Below, one piece after another: positions 44,461 to 55,500 of a stretch of 64,000 nucleotides of DNA. Source of the DNA: Stenopsyche tienmushanensis (lineage: Eukaryota; Arthropoda; Insecta; Trichoptera; Stenopsychidae). Location of the stretch: assembly GCA_008973525.1 (NCBI GenBank), contig WACJ01000106.1, positions 248,001 to 312,000 of the forward strand, in the 5' to 3' direction. Each line of letters begins with the position of its first letter. Position 1 is the first letter of the stretch. The notes under the pieces are model-generated. The model was not told where the DNA came from. It searched no databases and saw only the letters and a list, made by a program, of their open reading frames with translations. The position numbers and the translations under genes are program-made.

Positions 44461-44594
44461 GTTTTATAACTTAAAACTAAAAAAAACTAGCTAATATAAC
44501 AGCATAAATTAGTAAGATAGATAAATATCGATCGCGACCTCATTTGGCATGAGCCGCCTATGCTCGTTAGCCTCTGAGGACGCTTCTGTGATCG

Positions 44595-44705
44595 TACAGA
44601 TCATATAAAATGCGGCAAAAAACCCTAAATTAAAACAGAGTGGCCATAAGATCTGTGTGTCCAAGCGGTCCGCTTTTCAGACCGATGAAATGACAAATGA
44701 GTACC
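44595..44705 (-). mobile_element. R1-like LINE fragment (family A)
   Basis: AGAGTGGCCATAAGATCTGTG and AGCGGTCCGCTTTTCAGACCG match the family. Confidence 0.5.
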
Positions 44706-44849
44706 TCACTATACTTTTTTATATATTACACACAAACACAGTATTTTAATTAAAAATGTCCATGAATTGGAGAAAAATACATATTTAAGTGTAAGCCTTT
44801 GGAATATAAAACGAACATTGGTAGAGAGAAAATCAAGAGAATATTTTCG

Positions 44850-45020
44850 ACCGATTGTAAAATTTAAACAACCCACCCGATCAGTCTTCTTCGGTCAACT
44901 TCGTTTTGTAATCGTTCTGTAGACATGTTGAGGTATGGCATCCGATCGCGAGGCGCTTATTTGTCATGTCGGCGATCTGAAAAGCGGACCGGTTGGACAC
45001 GCAGACTTTTTGGCCACTCC
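44850..45020 (+). mobile_element. R1-like LINE fragment (family A), right arm of an inverted pair
   Basis: ACCCACCCGATCAGTCTTCTT, GTATGGCATCCGATCGCGAGG and GCGATCTGAAAAGCGGACCGG are present. It is the sense-strand partner of 44,125-44,300. Confidence 0.55.
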
Positions 45021-45197
45021 GTCTTCATATATTATTTTAAAATGTAAGATATTTAATAAGTTGCATTTATAATAGTGTTATTTAATTTGTTGCGGCTCTG
45101 GTATATAAGAACGTCAAGACTTATGGGTCAATCTAGTGGATAAACTAATACCAAAGGATGTTGTTCGCGTATGCAAATCTACAAGCGCGATAGCGAA

Positions 45198-45491
45198 TCA
45201 CTTATCAGCAATCAGTCGAAGTTGTAATGACTTGAGCTGATTGTTGGTGTCCTGTTCTTCGTCCTGCTGTATCTTTGTTCGAGTCCTGCAGATCTCAGTT
45301 TGATATATTGACAATTTGCAATATGTCTTCGTCTGCTTTGCCATGGCGGCAAATTCCTGATTGGCAGCTGTTATCTTGTCCTGGATGTCGTGGTATAATT
45401 TGAGGTACAATTTCTTCCATTGTCTAATCAAATCGAACCTGGATTCTTGACGGTTCCAGTTTGAATCGAAGCAAGTTGCTCGACATTTCAT
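45198..45491 (-). CDS. Possible 3' exon of an unidentified coiled-coil protein
   Basis: A 97-codon frame from the first ATG (45,489-45,491; the frame is open further upstream to about 45,525) ends at TGA 45,198. The product is strongly charged and helix-forming: FDLIRQWKKLYLKLYHDIQD, then QEFAAMAKQTK, ending LKSLQLRLIADK. Codon choice looks like coding sequence rather than AT-rich noise. No domain was recognised and no upstream exon could be located. It may be the last exon of a gene with upstream parts at higher coordinates, or chance. Confidence 0.35.
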   Translation of the reverse strand: MKCRATCFDSNWNRQESRFDLIRQWKKLYLKLYHDIQDKITAANQEFAAMAKQTKTYCKLSIYQTEICRTRTKIQQDEEQDTNNQLKSLQLRLIADK

Positions 45492-45529
45492 ATTTAAGCG
45501 GTACTTCACGTTAAGAAACTTATTGTAGG

Positions 45530-47335
45530 TGTGTATTTATATCGAGGAGTTCCGTCAGGAGTATGATGTGGTGGCGCTACTGATGTTCTAAATTTACATC
45601 TAAAATAAGATTTGTGCTCGCAGCTTTCGCCCCACTGAAGTCAGTCGAGTCTCTTGCTCAACCTGGGGCAGTTTGGCCCACGGACGTACAGGATACATCC
45701 ACAATCCCTATTTAACATAATTTACAGTGGTTTTGCTCAGGAGCAATGTGCAGTGAATGTTAAAAATAGTTAATGAATCATGTGAAATGCCCAACACCGG
45801 TGGACTAACACTTTTGCTATGCGGCTCTTTGTGTAAACTCTTCACGGACCATCTGATCGTTAAATTCATTTCAAGGTAACAATACTTTTCGGTTCACCAA
45901 TCCTAAAAACGAATCCTCCTCGAAACCCAACATGAAGCCAGCAAACGCTATTATATGACCGCGTTCAATTCATAAAAACTATTTTTAAAATGCAAAATCG
46001 AATCATGAAGCAATCTTCAGATCCGCAGCCATATGGGCCGAGTTTCTTCAAACAAACCCCAAGAAATAATCGATGCAATCTCACACAAAATCGATTAAAT
46101 TCATCCAACAAGCACGTATTAATCAATATTTCAAACAGTAATGAGATCCACAGTTCTTCTTAAAATAAAACACCATAATCACTCTTTAGAAGAAACTCTT
46201 TACTAGCAAGAAATACCATCAAACAAACATTTTCTTAGAGAGTTGTTTATATTTTTATATTTTTCAGGGTCGAGGACGACAAACCTGTTTAAATAAAAAT
46301 ACAAACACCTCTCAACATCGATTGTTTGCACACATTCGATGCGTTTAATAATTTCACAACATATTTAACAATGCTATTTTATCCACATTGCAATCATCGG
46401 TTTTGTTCTAAATTAACTCAATGAACGATGTTCGCCATATAAACCGTCATCGCTCAGCCACCCACTCGTCTCCATTTTAATTTGTCACTTAAAACAACCA
46501 TCGAATACGTTTTTCTTCGTTACTTTCGACGTTGTATCGAATTTCGGGACTTATATCGCAATAATTGGCATATAGTGCTGTATTAAATGACGTTTGGGCA
46601 TCGGTTCAAGATTTTGTTCTTATCAGATATTCATTTTTTGGGATTTGAGATTGAAACAGCTCTGGACAAAAGTGATTTTGTGTTATCAGATAACTTATTT
46701 ATATCTATAACGCAGTCATCAGATATTTAAATGCTGGTTAAATATCTAAATAAAATTCCTTTCTGCTGAGACGCGGACTAAAACTCGCAAAATTCCCGAT
46801 TTCCCGACAAATTATTTATTTCTGTCGCTGCAGATGAATACTTATATACTACAATACTTTGATGTGATTCATAGCTATATTACGGAGGAATACAAAAATT
46901 CTGAATCCCATATCTATTATATTTCATATCGATATTCCCATTATTATAATCGATGTGTACTAAATACATCACCGGTAGGGAAAGGTTAATATAACTATTT
47001 TAAAAACATATATGTACTATATATATGTATACATAAATTAGACAGTTACTGGCCCTAGACGTCGCTTCTAAGCTCGCCAATTAGTTACGCCACTGTTTCC
47101 AAGCGTCCAGATTTCGGCGGGATTTATTAGCTTCATCGCGCTGATGAGGTGTACGATTTCTGTTAGATAAAAATTTCAATCCCGAATTTTTCGCGATTAC
47201 GTTTACTAATCCCGGGATTTATTAGCACCTAAAACTGTCCAGGATCCCGGGATTGGATTCCCTAGTCCTAGCTTATAGTGCATAACAAATATATAGGAAA
47301 AGATAACCCAAACAAAATATCTAATAATTAATTTT
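45530..47335. other. Unassigned AT-rich DNA
   Basis: No gene or defined repeat was found. A piece at 46,905-46,965 (TCATATCGATATTCCCATTA, AATCGATGTGTAC) has a diverged, inverted relative at 47,935-48,020. Confidence 0.4.
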
Positions 47336-47830
47336 GCTAATACGAGGCACGTTCAGAAAGTAAGTGTACTGTGACCATAACGAGCTATGGTTTTTTGTTG
47401 TTGTTTTTTTTTAGAGCCCTGAGTGGTAAAGAGGATCTCATGACATCTTCTTGGATTAATTTGGTTGGAATGTTTTGAACTGATTTCACGCTTTCCCCTG
47501 ACTTCTGGCATCTTCAGATGGTTATCTTTTCACCTCTTTGAAGTCACACATGGATGAAATTAGTTTTTCAATCGACGAGCCGGTGTAGAAAAATGTTCTG
47601 AAGTCGGAAAAAGAACCGGCGGTAGAGTTCTTCGAGGAAGGCATAAAAAAGCTTGTGCCACGATTCAACACATGCATTGAACGACATGGAAAATATGTGG
47701 AAAAATTGTCAACAAATGTATCAAAAATATTTTTATTTAATATCTAGTACACTTACTTTCTGAATACACTTCGTATATTGGATATTTTTGGCTGCACTGC
47801 TGTCTCTGACAGATAAAATAATGCATTCAC
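47336..47830 (+). mobile_element. Decayed mariner transposon, internally deleted, with shared flank
   Basis: The left end TACGAGGCACGTTCAGAAAG starts at 47,341; the right inverted end finishes about 47,775. Inside, a plus-strand fragment reads FFEEGIKKLVPRF, then ERHGKYVEKL, the C-terminal end of mariner transposase. The sequence just outside both ends also matches the copy at 10,516-11,110. Confidence 0.75.
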
Positions 47831-48009
47831 GCGCATGCATTGACGAAAGTTCTTTTTTGCATGAATAATGACATTAATAAATTTAAAGCATTACAGCTTA
47901 AAGATGGATATTCATCTTCCATTGATATCCAAAACTAAGGCAACTCGATAATAATGGGAATATCGATATATAATAGAAACGAGGTTCAGAATTTCATATG
48001 GTGTACCAA

Positions 48010-48630
48010 ATACATATCATAGTAGCGCGCGGGTGTCTCATTTTCGCGATAGTGATTCAATTTTACACTTATTAAATTCAAAGTAATTCCGCCGCCAATT
48101 CTTTTTGAATTCTGGGGTATAGTGACACACCCACGTGTCATCCCTCATCACGATAGAGTCCAGAAAAACTTCTCCCTCCTGTGCAAAACAGCATTCTGGG
48201 CACACATCTTCTTGTAACCGAATTTTTTCGACGCAAAATCACCAAGGAGACTACGAGAAATATCAGAAATCACTGATTATCTCCCATTCGTTGTCTCGTC
48301 GTGATTATCAGTAAGACCTTCTCTGAACCTGACCTAACCCACATCGTGACATGTTGTCGACTCATCATATCACTACCATAAACTTTCACCAGCTTTCGAT
48401 GAATATTTGTGGCGATATTATTCTACACTAAAAAAAACGGATGATCGCGTGGATCTCGCACAGACGGGAGCGTGTGACGACCTCTCCATCGGAAGAATTT
48501 ACTGTGACTGAATAAAATGGCCGACAAACACGCAGAGCCAACCAAGCTGGTCGTTAGGATCTCCCCTACATGCCAGATGTACCAACCAAGCTCAACCAAC
48601 GGGCCATCAGGATGAGCGTGTCGAAGTACA
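48010..48630 (-). mobile_element. Mariner transposase remnant
   Basis: The minus strand reads FLDSIVMRDDTWVCHYTPEF, the conserved block around the first catalytic aspartate (usual form FLDSIVTGDETWVHHYTPES). Surrounding frames are broken, and no terminal repeats were identified. Confidence 0.6.
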
Positions 48631-48837
48631 CTGTCTATCTTAACGAGACTTAATACAAGTCCATTTATACGTTTTATTTATACAATATATTAATATAAAA
48701 TTATTATTTAATTAATATAATAATTATATTGATGTATTTATTGTGTTAATCACATAATATTTTTCATTGATATACAACAATAATAATATTCCATCAGGTA
48801 TATTTAATTCCAATGTAATTATTTTGAAGTTCATTGA

Positions 48838-49293
48838 AGTCGTGCCGTAAAGGTACCCCTACACATCTAAACATTCTCAATTTATTTTTAATTTTTTTTT
48901 TTATAGAAACTCATAAATGTTCATACTTATTATTCAACAAAAAATCGTATTCTAAAGAATCTTTTAACTGTCATAAAATTTAGGTATAATTAACTGAAAT
49001 CGCTATTGTTGGATAAGCTATTAAGCTCTTTCAACAAAGATAAGACGACTTTCGTTCGTGTTGTCTTGAGGGCGGGCGTTTGTTTTGATAATTAAGACAC
49101 TCGCATCAATATTATTGTTGACCAATTTCGTTATTCCCCTTTGACTGTTCTAGAGTGGCGTCATTAGCCGAGTATCACCACTCCTTTGCAAAAACTACTC
49201 CTTCAGAAGTAAATTGACAGGCTTACACGGTAACCTTGTCCTTTTATTTTCGCAACACATTAATAGGCAAAAATAACTGAACAACAGAAAGCA
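48838..49293 (+). repeat. Family C copy
   Basis: It starts AGTCGTGCCGTAAAGGTACC, which matches the left hairpin arm at 1,797, but the right arm is absent. Later blocks TTGTTTTGATAATTAAGA, GCCGAGTATCACCACTCC and ACTGAACAACAGAAAGCAGA match closely. It contains about 170 bp of additional AT-rich sequence relative to the first copy. Confidence 0.6.
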
Positions 49294-49884
49294 GATTTTC
49301 GACACCCTCATCTCGTTGACCCACATAAGGAGCGTTCACAAAAAAAACCCAGATCAAATTCCATCCAGCCATTTTAATCATGCTGCAAATATTTACATGC
49401 GAATAAATCACAAAGCCTACAGTTGAAAATCATCCAGCTGAAATTTATATGTTTACATTGCTGAAATGGCGTATTGAAAAAGCGAAACCACAAAAGCTCG
49501 TTTTCAATATTATCCAAAATGACCTCGTAACGTCATCTGAAATAAATTGTAACATCGCCCACTCTTCGCGAAGAGTTTATTATCCTCGGGTCGTTGAATT
49601 TCAGACACTTACACGTCGTTTTCAGAATATATACATCCGTTTGACTTATATTGTGTGTCATAATTCAAAGGAAAAACAACTTAAAAGGAGTCCCGATTAT
49701 TCCCGAAGCGGTTTCTTGAACCGTCCCGACGTCCAGAACGTCAAACGGAAACTATTATATGACCGCATTGTCTTTAGAGGACGAAATCATATTATCAATA
49801 AATACAAAAGCATTTCAAACTAATTGCTAATCGCAACCGTCTGCCAAAATCGCATAAATTGGGACACTGTAATAAAACAAAAAT
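49294..49884. other. Unassigned DNA with one long uncalled frame
   Basis: A 124-codon plus-strand frame (49,449-49,823) is basic and tyrosine-rich with no recognised motif. It could be a relic, but I cannot support it as a gene. Confidence 0.35.
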
Positions 49885-50177
49885 ACAAATTAATTTGTTC
49901 GTATGTAATGCGCTGCTATACCATTCATCAGATTGCGATAAAACTTCGTCCACGTATTGCTAAAGATTGCATGAGTAACATAGGCATAGTCTAATATATA
50001 AAAATCATGTTTGTTTGTCTGTATTCAATGCGCTGCCATACCGTTCCACCGATTGCGATAAAACTTTGTCAGCTTATTGTTTACACTTGCGGGAATAACA
50101 TAGGCATAGTAAAAATATCGTTTGTGTACGCAGTTGTGCGAGACGTGGCATTGCAACGCATGCCGGGTACTCGCTAG
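49885..50177 (+). mobile_element. Helitron-like non-autonomous element, best 3' end
   Basis: Two diverged units (about 49,885-49,995 and 49,996-50,177). The 3' end has GGCA-T-TGC-AAC-GCATGCC, a 7-bp stem with one bulged T, about 10 nt before the terminal CTAG (50,174-50,177), which is followed by T. This matches the canonical Helitron terminus. No autonomous partner is present in the window. Confidence 0.7.
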
Positions 50178-50224
50178 TATAATATCGACGACCCAGCCGA
50201 CATAAGCCCGCAATAAAGACAACA

Positions 50225-50405
50225 AACAATATTTTCGACCGATTTTAAAATTTAAGCAACCCACGCGATCAGTCTTCTTCGGATAACTTCATTTTGTAAT
50301 GAGAGTTCGTAATCATTCTGTAGACATGTTCGGGTATGGCGTTCGATCGTGAGGCGTTCATTCGTCATGTCAGCGATCCGAAAAGCGGACCAGTTGGACC
50401 TCCTC
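50225..50405 (+). mobile_element. R1-like LINE C-terminal fragment (family A)
   Basis: AGTCTTCTTCGGATAACTTC, GGGTATGGCGTTCGATCGTG, then the frame AFDREAFIRHVSDPKSGPVG. It is the best sense-strand reading of the post-cysteine tail. Confidence 0.6.
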
Positions 50406-50639
50406 TTTTAAGCAGCATTTTCGGTGATGCAAGACTTGCGAACGAGTCTAGACTTACATCCACCCATAAAAACTCTATATTTAGATATCTTACTATTTTG
50501 TGTTGTTATCTTAGCTATTTTTTAGTTTTAAGTTTCAAAATCTAGCTGATTTATATTCCTCGCTCAGAGCGCAACTCGCCACTCGAAGTTAAGAATGAGC
50601 GTCTTTGTAGACATGGATATTAAATTCAGGTTTTACACC

Positions 50640-51060
50640 TTGCTGTGCACTTTTATGGAGCGGATTGGCATTGTCCCGAATGGCGGCACCAATTAACACT
50701 TCGGGTTAGTGGAGGGTCTCCTTGTTTCTTTGCCTCAGATGTGAAGTGATGGAGTCATGTTTCGTCCTGAATTGATGCAAAAACTCGACCTCATTGCGGT
50801 GGAACATTGCCAAACGCTCGTTTGTTATTGTTCCATTGTGAGCAAACGCGGCACCCATCTTACGCACAGCTTTATCATGTCTAAATTTTCAGTCAATATG
50901 CGATGTACAGCATTTCTTGAAAGGACTATCATATCTGATAGCTCGAAAAGTAGTAGAAAACGTCTTATGACAACCATGTTGATTTTACTGGAGAGGACTT
51001 TCTGGAATAAACGTTGTCCAAGAGTTCTTTTCTTCGCATGTTTCAAAGATTGACTCCAGT
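50640..51060 (-). mobile_element. Mariner-family transposase remnant
   Basis: The minus strand reads NAVHRILTENLDMIKLCVRW followed by VPRLLT, then in another frame MFHRNEVEFLHQF. This is the helix-turn-helix/linker region (RWVPRLL is characteristic) of a mariner subgroup different from the copies at 10,516 and 47,336. Confidence 0.7.
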
Positions 51061-52015
51061 CGACAACTTCAAAAGTATTTATGTGAGCTAAAAAATGTAT
51101 TTTCTTGCAAAATTAAATATCGACATACGATCGATTTTCATATTAGATAATATAAAAATACAGCTCGTAAGCAATATATGAGAACTGACAGGGAAACGTA
51201 GTCATAACACTAGATCAAATTAGCTACATGGCTATTTCAGCAGAATTTATTTGCATTTCGTCTGATGATCTTAGGAAGTATTCAGAAATTTATGTCCGTT
51301 GTAAATTTGGTCCGGAGTGCGTTAAACCAGACTAGGGAATGTGCTGTTTGAGATTTTTTTCTTCCAATTTTTTTTTTTCGAAGAACGCTGCTTACTGCTT
51401 TCCACGGGAGCTGTCAGCAAGATTGCTATAAGCATTTCGGTGTACCAAAATCTACTCTAACTACGAATCGGTTTTCCTCTATTATTAGCACTAACACTTC
51501 TGGATGAAGGCACCTCAGAAACATTTATAAATAATGCGGAACATCTATCTATACAGGCCGCTTTTTGACGAGCTCTTTGAAAGCACGTGTATACCACTGC
51601 TGAAATTATTCTACACAAGACCAAAGTATCCAATTCATTCAGCATCATCAGATTCTTCAAAAAAAAATCCAAACAAAACAACCATTCTAAAAAGTTCACT
51701 AGGAAACAAGTCTTAGTGACTCAGATGTTTCCTTTATCCGTGTCGCAATTTTACTAAATTGCGCCATTTCTGCATCACAATGATACAGTGCTGCTGACGC
51801 ATCGAGCAGATGCACGCATCTTATTCAGATTTCGTTGACTAATTTTCGATTGTGCACCAAAAATACATCAATTTGTATCCCAGAAGGACACGCACAAGGA
51901 AAGTCATTGTGTTGGAAGACAAAGATGACAACCATGATAAACATATTCACCTTCGTCCATGATGTGATAGTCGATTGTTGCGGATTACCGAGCGAACGCC
52001 ATTTGACGGTATCAA
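51061..52015. other. Unassigned AT-rich DNA
   Basis: No repeat with recognisable ends or protein-like frame was seen. Confidence 0.4.
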
Positions 52016-52017
52016 GG

Positions 52018-52390
52018 GATATTTTTACTGAGCCTATACTATTTCCGTAAGTGTAAATAATAAGTTGATAAAGTTTTATCGCAATCGGATGAACGGTATG
52101 GCAGCGCATTAAATACAGACGAACAAACATTATTATGACTATGCCTATGTCACTCGCGCAATCCTTAGCAATAAGTGGACGAAGTTTTATCGCCATCTGA
52201 TCAATAGTATGGCAGCGCATTACATACGAACAAACAGAGATTCAGAGAGTCTAACATATAAAAATCAATGTTTGTTTGTTCGTATTTAATGCACTGCCAT
52301 GCCGTTCATCCGATTGAAATAAAACTTTGTCAATTTACTGTTTACACCTGCGGGAATAACATAGGCATAATAAAAATATTAAATACGGTG
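52018..52390. mobile_element. Helitron-like units, two minus then one plus
   Basis: Minus units run 52,020-52,130 and 52,135-52,245 (GGATGAACGGTATGGCAGCG; AGTATGGCAGCGCATTACAT). A plus unit follows at 52,253-52,385 (AATCAATGTTTGTTTGTTCG). The arrangement resembles the inverted pair at 43,459. Confidence 0.6.
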
Positions 52391-52588
52391 GTTAAGTCGA
52401 GTTTTTTTTTCATCTTTCATCAAAATTTCAGGATCTTCAGCGAAATACACAAATATATGATGATGTTAAAATCTCAAAATGGCCCTAAAACGATAGTTAT
52501 TGGCCTTTCCACGACACGCTCAATTATAATGTATCGTAAAATTTAAAAACGCCTTGCTTAATTTTTCCAGATAGAACCCTTAACTGGA

Positions 52589-55500
52589 ATGATGAGCCGT
52601 GAACTGAATAACTGCAACAGCAACGATAGTATTCCTAAACTGAAGAACACACACAAGCACTCGAGCCATTCTGAAAAATCAGCCGAATTCAAAATCAATT
52701 CCAACAAACTTATAGAGCAGAGACCGAGATCTACAGGATTCAAATCATTCCTTAATTGGTTTAAGAAAGTAGAAAACCTTCAGCGGCAAAAAGAAGAAGA
52801 AGAAGAAGAAAGCGATTCAGACTCTTCAGATTCGTCAGAAAAGGATAGCTCCAGTTCCAGCACAGCGACCGTAGCAAGCTTTGCATTTTTACCAGCAAAT
52901 AAATACAAGCCCTATGGCGAAGCTATACAACCAGAAAAGTTCTTCTCCCCCGGACCGTATACCGAGACTTATAATAGGCTAATTTTAGAAAGAAATAGAC
53001 GGAGAAGCATCGACAAAAATATAAGCCTCAGAAAGAAGTATAGTCTCTATTCCAGCGGTACCCTACCAACTCAGAACCATTTAAAAAATAGTCCAATTGC
53101 AGAAGCCAAACAACCTGATGTTAGTTCACTGTATGACACTTTTAGTTTGCCTTCCTTGAGCAAAATTAAAGCCAATGACCTGGAGCACTACAAAAATGAT
53201 AGAAAAACGGCTAGTCTGTCATCCCGTAACATAAAAACAGGAACGCACGTTAAAGGCAAAAGGAAAGCGCCACTTCCACCGATCACGCCAGATTTCATCA
53301 GATCCTACAGAAAAAAAGAAAGGCCCCACCGCCGCCGAAGACCACAGTAGGTGGACTCGAAAAAGAAGCAGTGGACAAAAAATCAGAGACAAAAACTTGC
53401 TCGTCTGCGGTCGCAGCAAATTCCAGCCCTAAAAAACAAGAACATCTAGAGAATAACATCAAAAAATCAAACATGCAAAGCAAAGAAATTCAGCCACCGA
53501 CCTTGGAAAACTCTCCAAAACCATGGTACAAACGCGAAAGCAAACAGAAACCCAAAAACACGACCAACGAAAATGCAAAAAAGAAAAACAAGCACGAATT
53601 CCCCGAAGTTGGATTCTTCAGATGCTCCCAACTATTTGAGAACATAAGGAACATGAACAGCGACAAAAGCGAGAGCGAATCGAAGAGCGAAAAGAGAATA
53701 TCGCGCTTCTTGCCCAACATCAGCGAATTGGACAGGGAAGCCGCAGAAATAATAAAACAGCACAAGTCCAGCCTGGAAAACGAACCCAATACAACGTTCT
53801 GGGTTAATAATCCGATAAACAATCCGTCTTCAGCCAAAGAACTGATATCTAAATTTAACGCTCTGGCAAATTCCAACGAGATTTCTAAAGCCCAATTAGC
53901 CCAACCAATTCAGATAAATAACAAAAACGAGATCAAACTCTCCAGTGAATTGATTATAGGCAAGAGCCCGAAAGATCCAAACAAAACAAACGAAGAAAAA
54001 GATAATAACCAAAATAACGTTGGCAAAACTAGTGTTAACGATGTGAGTAAAGATCCGTCCAAAAATGTTTCACAGGGAAATCCTACAAGTGAAAGCTCAC
54101 AAAATAAAATTCCAAAAGAAGGAGAAATATCTCAATCGTTCAAGGCTGAAATATTTTCAGCCCTTCCTGACTTGAAACCTTCTTCGTCTAAAATTATCAA
54201 CGTTGAAAAAATAACACCCAAAAGTCCCATATTGCTGTCTAAACTAAATGTAAACAATCAAAAGGTATTGGACATGGAAGACAAAGCCAGATTAAAAGAG
54301 ATGTTGATAGAGATGAAAAATTCACTTCCTAAACGTCCCAAGCCAATTCAATCCAGTCCGGAAAAGATTATAAAAAGCCCAGTCGTCGAGGAAACTATCG
54401 TTCAAGCTAGTTCCTCGTCGACTGAAAATGTAACAAACAACAAAATCGAAACCAAAACAGTCGAAGTAGTGCCAATTATGATAAACGTCACATCAAATGA
54501 ACTAAAACTGCCTCCCAATACAGATAAAAATCCTCCGGAAGACACCCCAATAAAAAAGTACATTCCTCCAGACATGCTAAAAATTTCACCCAAGCAACAA
54601 ACAAACAACGTAGCCAACGCAAACAAAGTAAACAGCTTCGCTCAGACCAATTGTGTTCTTCAAAAGATCGAACCGACCCCACCGACCGAAACAAATAACA
54701 CATCACTCGCTGATAGACCCAAATTGGAAACGTCAAAAAATGAAAACACATCCAACGCACTATATATGAACGTGGACGAAGCAAAAGCCGAGCAGAAACG
54801 AGAAGAAGACCGCATCAAAAGAGAAGCGGACGAAATGCTCTTCAAGAGCAACACAAATGTTCTATTGAAGAAATTAGAGCAAGCAATAGCCGAAGGCGAC
54901 GATATTGCTGCGGCTAATTTAGCCAAAGATTTGGCAATGTTGAAAGTTAACTGTCTGGTGACGTGCTCACCGTATGTTAATACGCAGGAACAAAACTGCC
55001 ACAGGTAAGTTTTAACATCAATATAAATCCGCATATAATCGATGCTTACATATTAATTGATATAACGTACGTTATAATATCATTTTTCAGGATAAAAATT
55101 TATATCGAAGACCAATTCTCTCATCAAGGACCGCTTCCGTTGCAAATCTTAGAGAGCACAACGATGGGACAATTAAAAGATAAAGTGGAAAAAGAGCTGA
55201 ACATTCCGATAGCTGCGCAGCGATGGATCATAGGGAAACAATTGGCCGCCGATGATAACGCACCGTTGACGCAATATAACAACAACGATTTTGACACGCC
55301 GCTGTTCTTATACGTAATCGCACTAGGTATTTATACATTAATGCCAAATTAATATTTAATTTAACGAGGGTAATTCAATTCCACCAAGTATTTGTGTGTC
55401 CGTATGAAACATGTATGCATGTAAATGTAATTTTTATCCCTCCCCCCCCCCCAAGGATCTGTATAAATGTAACTTTTTAATGAAAGCTTTGGCTCATCAA

